The notes under the pieces: model-generated
Seen by the model: the letters and a program-made list of their open reading frames with translations, nothing else
What the model was told of the DNA's origin: nothing
The model's database searches: none
Assembly: GCA_964532405.1 (NCBI GenBank)
Contig: CAZHIC010000048.1
Location: forward strand, 1 to 14,503
Direction of reading: 5' to 3'
Length of the DNA: 14,503 nt
From: PALSA-1006 sp964532405
GTDB lineage: Bacteria > Pseudomonadota > Gammaproteobacteria > Burkholderiales > Gallionellaceae
Shown: positions 13,157-14,503 of the stretch, in pieces
How positions within the stretch are numbered: position 1 is the first letter of the stretch
How the letters are laid out: every line of letters starts with the position of its first letter
Position numbers and translations under genes: made by a program

Positions 13157-14299
13157 CTACTCAGGCATTTGATATTGCCCGTTCATAAAGCGACAACCAT
13201 AACCGGACGGAAATATTTGATCACGGCGAATCCAATGTTCGTTACCATAGTTGGCAACTGCGAAAGCTATTTTCACTAACTTGCCTTTTACTTCGATTGC
13301 TAGGCCGCAGTTAGTTTCATCACCTTCTGCAACAGATTTTCTGAAAGCAGCAATTTGCTTACGCTCTTTCGCTTGCTGCACAGCCTCTGCTTTGATTCTA
13401 TTTTTTTCGGCAGCGGCTTCAGCTTTTTCTCGAATAGCCTCTAATCTCAAACGTTCAACTTCAGCCGCCGCATCAGTCTTTGCTTTTGCAGCACGCTCTT
13501 TTTCTTCTTGAATTTTGCGTTGTTTTTCCTGTGCGGCTAATACGGCCAATTTTTCTTTTGCTTGAGGAACAAGATTGCAAGAATCATTTGCTTGGAATTT
13601 GTCGATGAACTTTTGAAATCCCTCAATTGTTGCAGCCTTCTGAAAGGTAATCTTACAACGCTCGCTACTGAAATCAGTGGCTTCGATTGCCGCTAGAAAA
13701 TTTCTTGCGCCTTCACATATTGAGCCCCCCTCTCTCCCCATATGTATTTCTAACTGCATCCGACTCAATACATTTTTTAGTTGATTCTCGGACGGTATAA
13801 ATCCAGCCCTTACAAAAGCCATAGCACGCTCCGCTTTAACTTGTCTTACTTTCTTTTCATCTCCCTTCGTGCTCATAAAGAAGATATTTTCGAGCAATCT
13901 TTCTTCATCCGAGGCATTTACCGTTACCCCCGTCACCTGATTTACCGAATAAACTGTAGATTTAGCACCCGCTTTAGCAAGAAGCTCTTCCATCGAAAGT
14001 GCCACCTCTGGTGAAAAGCGAAAATACCGTTCAACGCCCCAAATTAACGGGTAACTCAATTCTACTCTCGCACACTTCTCATGATTCGCAGGATAGATGT
14101 ATCCCTCGTACCAATTGGCACAGACCAACACATTAGGATCTCCGCCTTGTTGCAAAGTTTTTTGCATCCCCTCCAAGTCGGCCTTGCTCACAGCGGCTAC
14201 CAAATCATCGGTAGGTGTGGCGTTAGCATTTCCCATAAAAACTGAAATACAAAACAGAACTACTCCCAGACTTTTGAATTTACCCAGACTTGAAGCCAT
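13157..14299 (-). CDS. Exported protein with coiled coil and Cys-containing C-terminal domain, unknown function
   Basis: A 380-residue protein. Residues 1-27 are a Sec signal peptide (hydrophobic LGVVLFCISVFMG, cleavage after ANA). Residues about 30-58 (DDLVAAVSKADLEGMQKTLQ then QGGDPNV) look like one ankyrin-type helix pair. A globular part with scattered Cys follows to about 245. Then comes a long charged Ala/Glu/Lys/Arg coiled coil (about 250-320) and a compact C-terminal domain (about 324-375) with NCGLAIEVKG, HWIRRDQIFPSG and C369. AAGGAAA precedes the ATG. The architecture suggests a periplasmic protein in which the coiled coil spaces two domains, but I cannot name a function. It may be co-transcribed with the Cys-rich membrane protein downstream. 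Confidence 0.78.
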   Translation of the reverse strand: MASSLGKFKSLGVVLFCISVFMGNANATPTDDLVAAVSKADLEGMQKTLQQGGDPNVLVCANWYEGYIYPANHEKCARVELSYPLIWGVERYFRFSPEVALSMEELLAKAGAKSTVYSVNQVTGVTVNASDEERLLENIFFMSTKGDEKKVRQVKAERAMAFVRAGFIPSENQLKNVLSRMQLEIHMGREGGSICEGARNFLAAIEATDFSSERCKITFQKAATIEGFQKFIDKFQANDSCNLVPQAKEKLAVLAAQEKQRKIQEEKERAAKAKTDAAAEVERLRLEAIREKAEAAAEKNRIKAEAVQQAKERKQIAAFRKSVAEGDETNCGLAIEVKGKLVKIAFAVANYGNEHWIRRDQIFPSGYGCRFMNGQYQMPE

Positions 14300-14342
14300 T
14301 TAATTTCCTTTCAATGTGTTTTTGTGACTAGCAATACAACAA

Positions 14343-14423
14343 TCAAGCAGCTTTCCGTGTAGTAGTTTCACTCTTCTTTGGACGGCCACCCTTTGCGCCA
14401 TTGGCACGAACTGCGGTAGCCAT
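14343..14423 (-). pseudogene. 3' remnant of a gene cut by the right IS terminus (AT-hook-like motif)
   Basis: An open frame runs from inside the IS terminus to a stop at 14343. It ends MATAVRANGAKGGRPKKSET then TTRKAA. GGRPKK resembles an AT-hook core (GRP with basic flanks), so the original product may have bound DNA. The in-frame ATG at 14423 has no convincing ribosome binding site. The most likely reading is the tail of a gene interrupted by the IS; a chance ORF is possible. Confidence 0.35.
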
Positions 14424-14450
14424 TGGCAAGTGCAATGAAACTCCGCCATG

Positions 14451-14503
14451 TATAGTGGACCCCAAAAATCAGACAGTAATTTAAGATGGTAGCCTGCCGT
14501 AAA
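14451..14503 (+). mobile_element. Left terminus of an IS3-family-like insertion sequence (partial)
   Basis: TATAGTGGACCCC followed by CAGACAGT is typical of IS3-family left ends and matches the inverted terminus at 1-53 position by position in the conserved bases. The element continues beyond the window, so no transposase can be read. Both termini belong to copies pointing the same way. Confidence 0.65.

Overview
The window looks like a chromosomal segment of a betaproteobacterium, probably from the Nitrosomonadales/Gallionellaceae neighbourhood. The support is the cyaY / lptM-lysA divergent arrangement, a Kef-type antiporter next to an EXDD-type RelA, a lysine/alanine-rich H1-like histone and VapBC modules. 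The order-level assignment is inference from gene style, not a search. Both window edges carry what look like the two opposite termini of one IS3-family insertion sequence, so the segment appears to lie between two same-orientation IS copies. That would also be a natural place for an assembly to break. A 100-N gap sits inside the histone gene.

Layout. 1-183: IS terminus and a second IS-like remnant. 184-1072: a doubtful ORF and an AbrB/PIN toxin-antitoxin pair. 1190-2424 (minus): a small exported coiled-coil protein and a very short flagellin. 2425-2809: non-coding. 2810-4264: the magnesium channel/transporter MgtE. 4314-4787 (minus): a protein with two EF-hand-like loops. 4940-~5325 (minus): the decayed 3' end of an RND efflux pump gene. 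5442-5877 (minus): H1-like histone made of 72-bp tandem units, broken by the gap. 6052-7483 (minus): lptM-lysA, with a palindromic element inserted in frame in lysA. 7537-7671: a truncated frataxin gene (cyaY). 7933-11943: a Kef-like cation/proton antiporter followed 9 nt later by relA, which lacks its C-terminal ACT domain. 12062-12711: a second VapBC-type module. 12746-14299 (minus): a zinc-ribbon-like membrane protein and an exported coiled-coil protein, both unrecognised and AT-richer. 14343-14503: a gene remnant running into the second IS terminus.

How it fits together. lysA (last step of lysine synthesis) is translationally coupled to the tiny lipoprotein LptM (outer-membrane LPS assembly). 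relA (stringent-response alarmone synthesis) appears to share a transcript with the antiporter. Between these core genes the region shows repeated local damage: cyaY cut after about 24 codons, relA losing its last domain just before a toxin-antitoxin module, an RND remnant with an internal deletion, and a gene cut by the right IS. I did not find a convincing new multi-gene system. The most interesting signal is the pair of 43-bp palindromic elements, one coding inside lysA and one intergenic, whose differences include a compensatory stem change.
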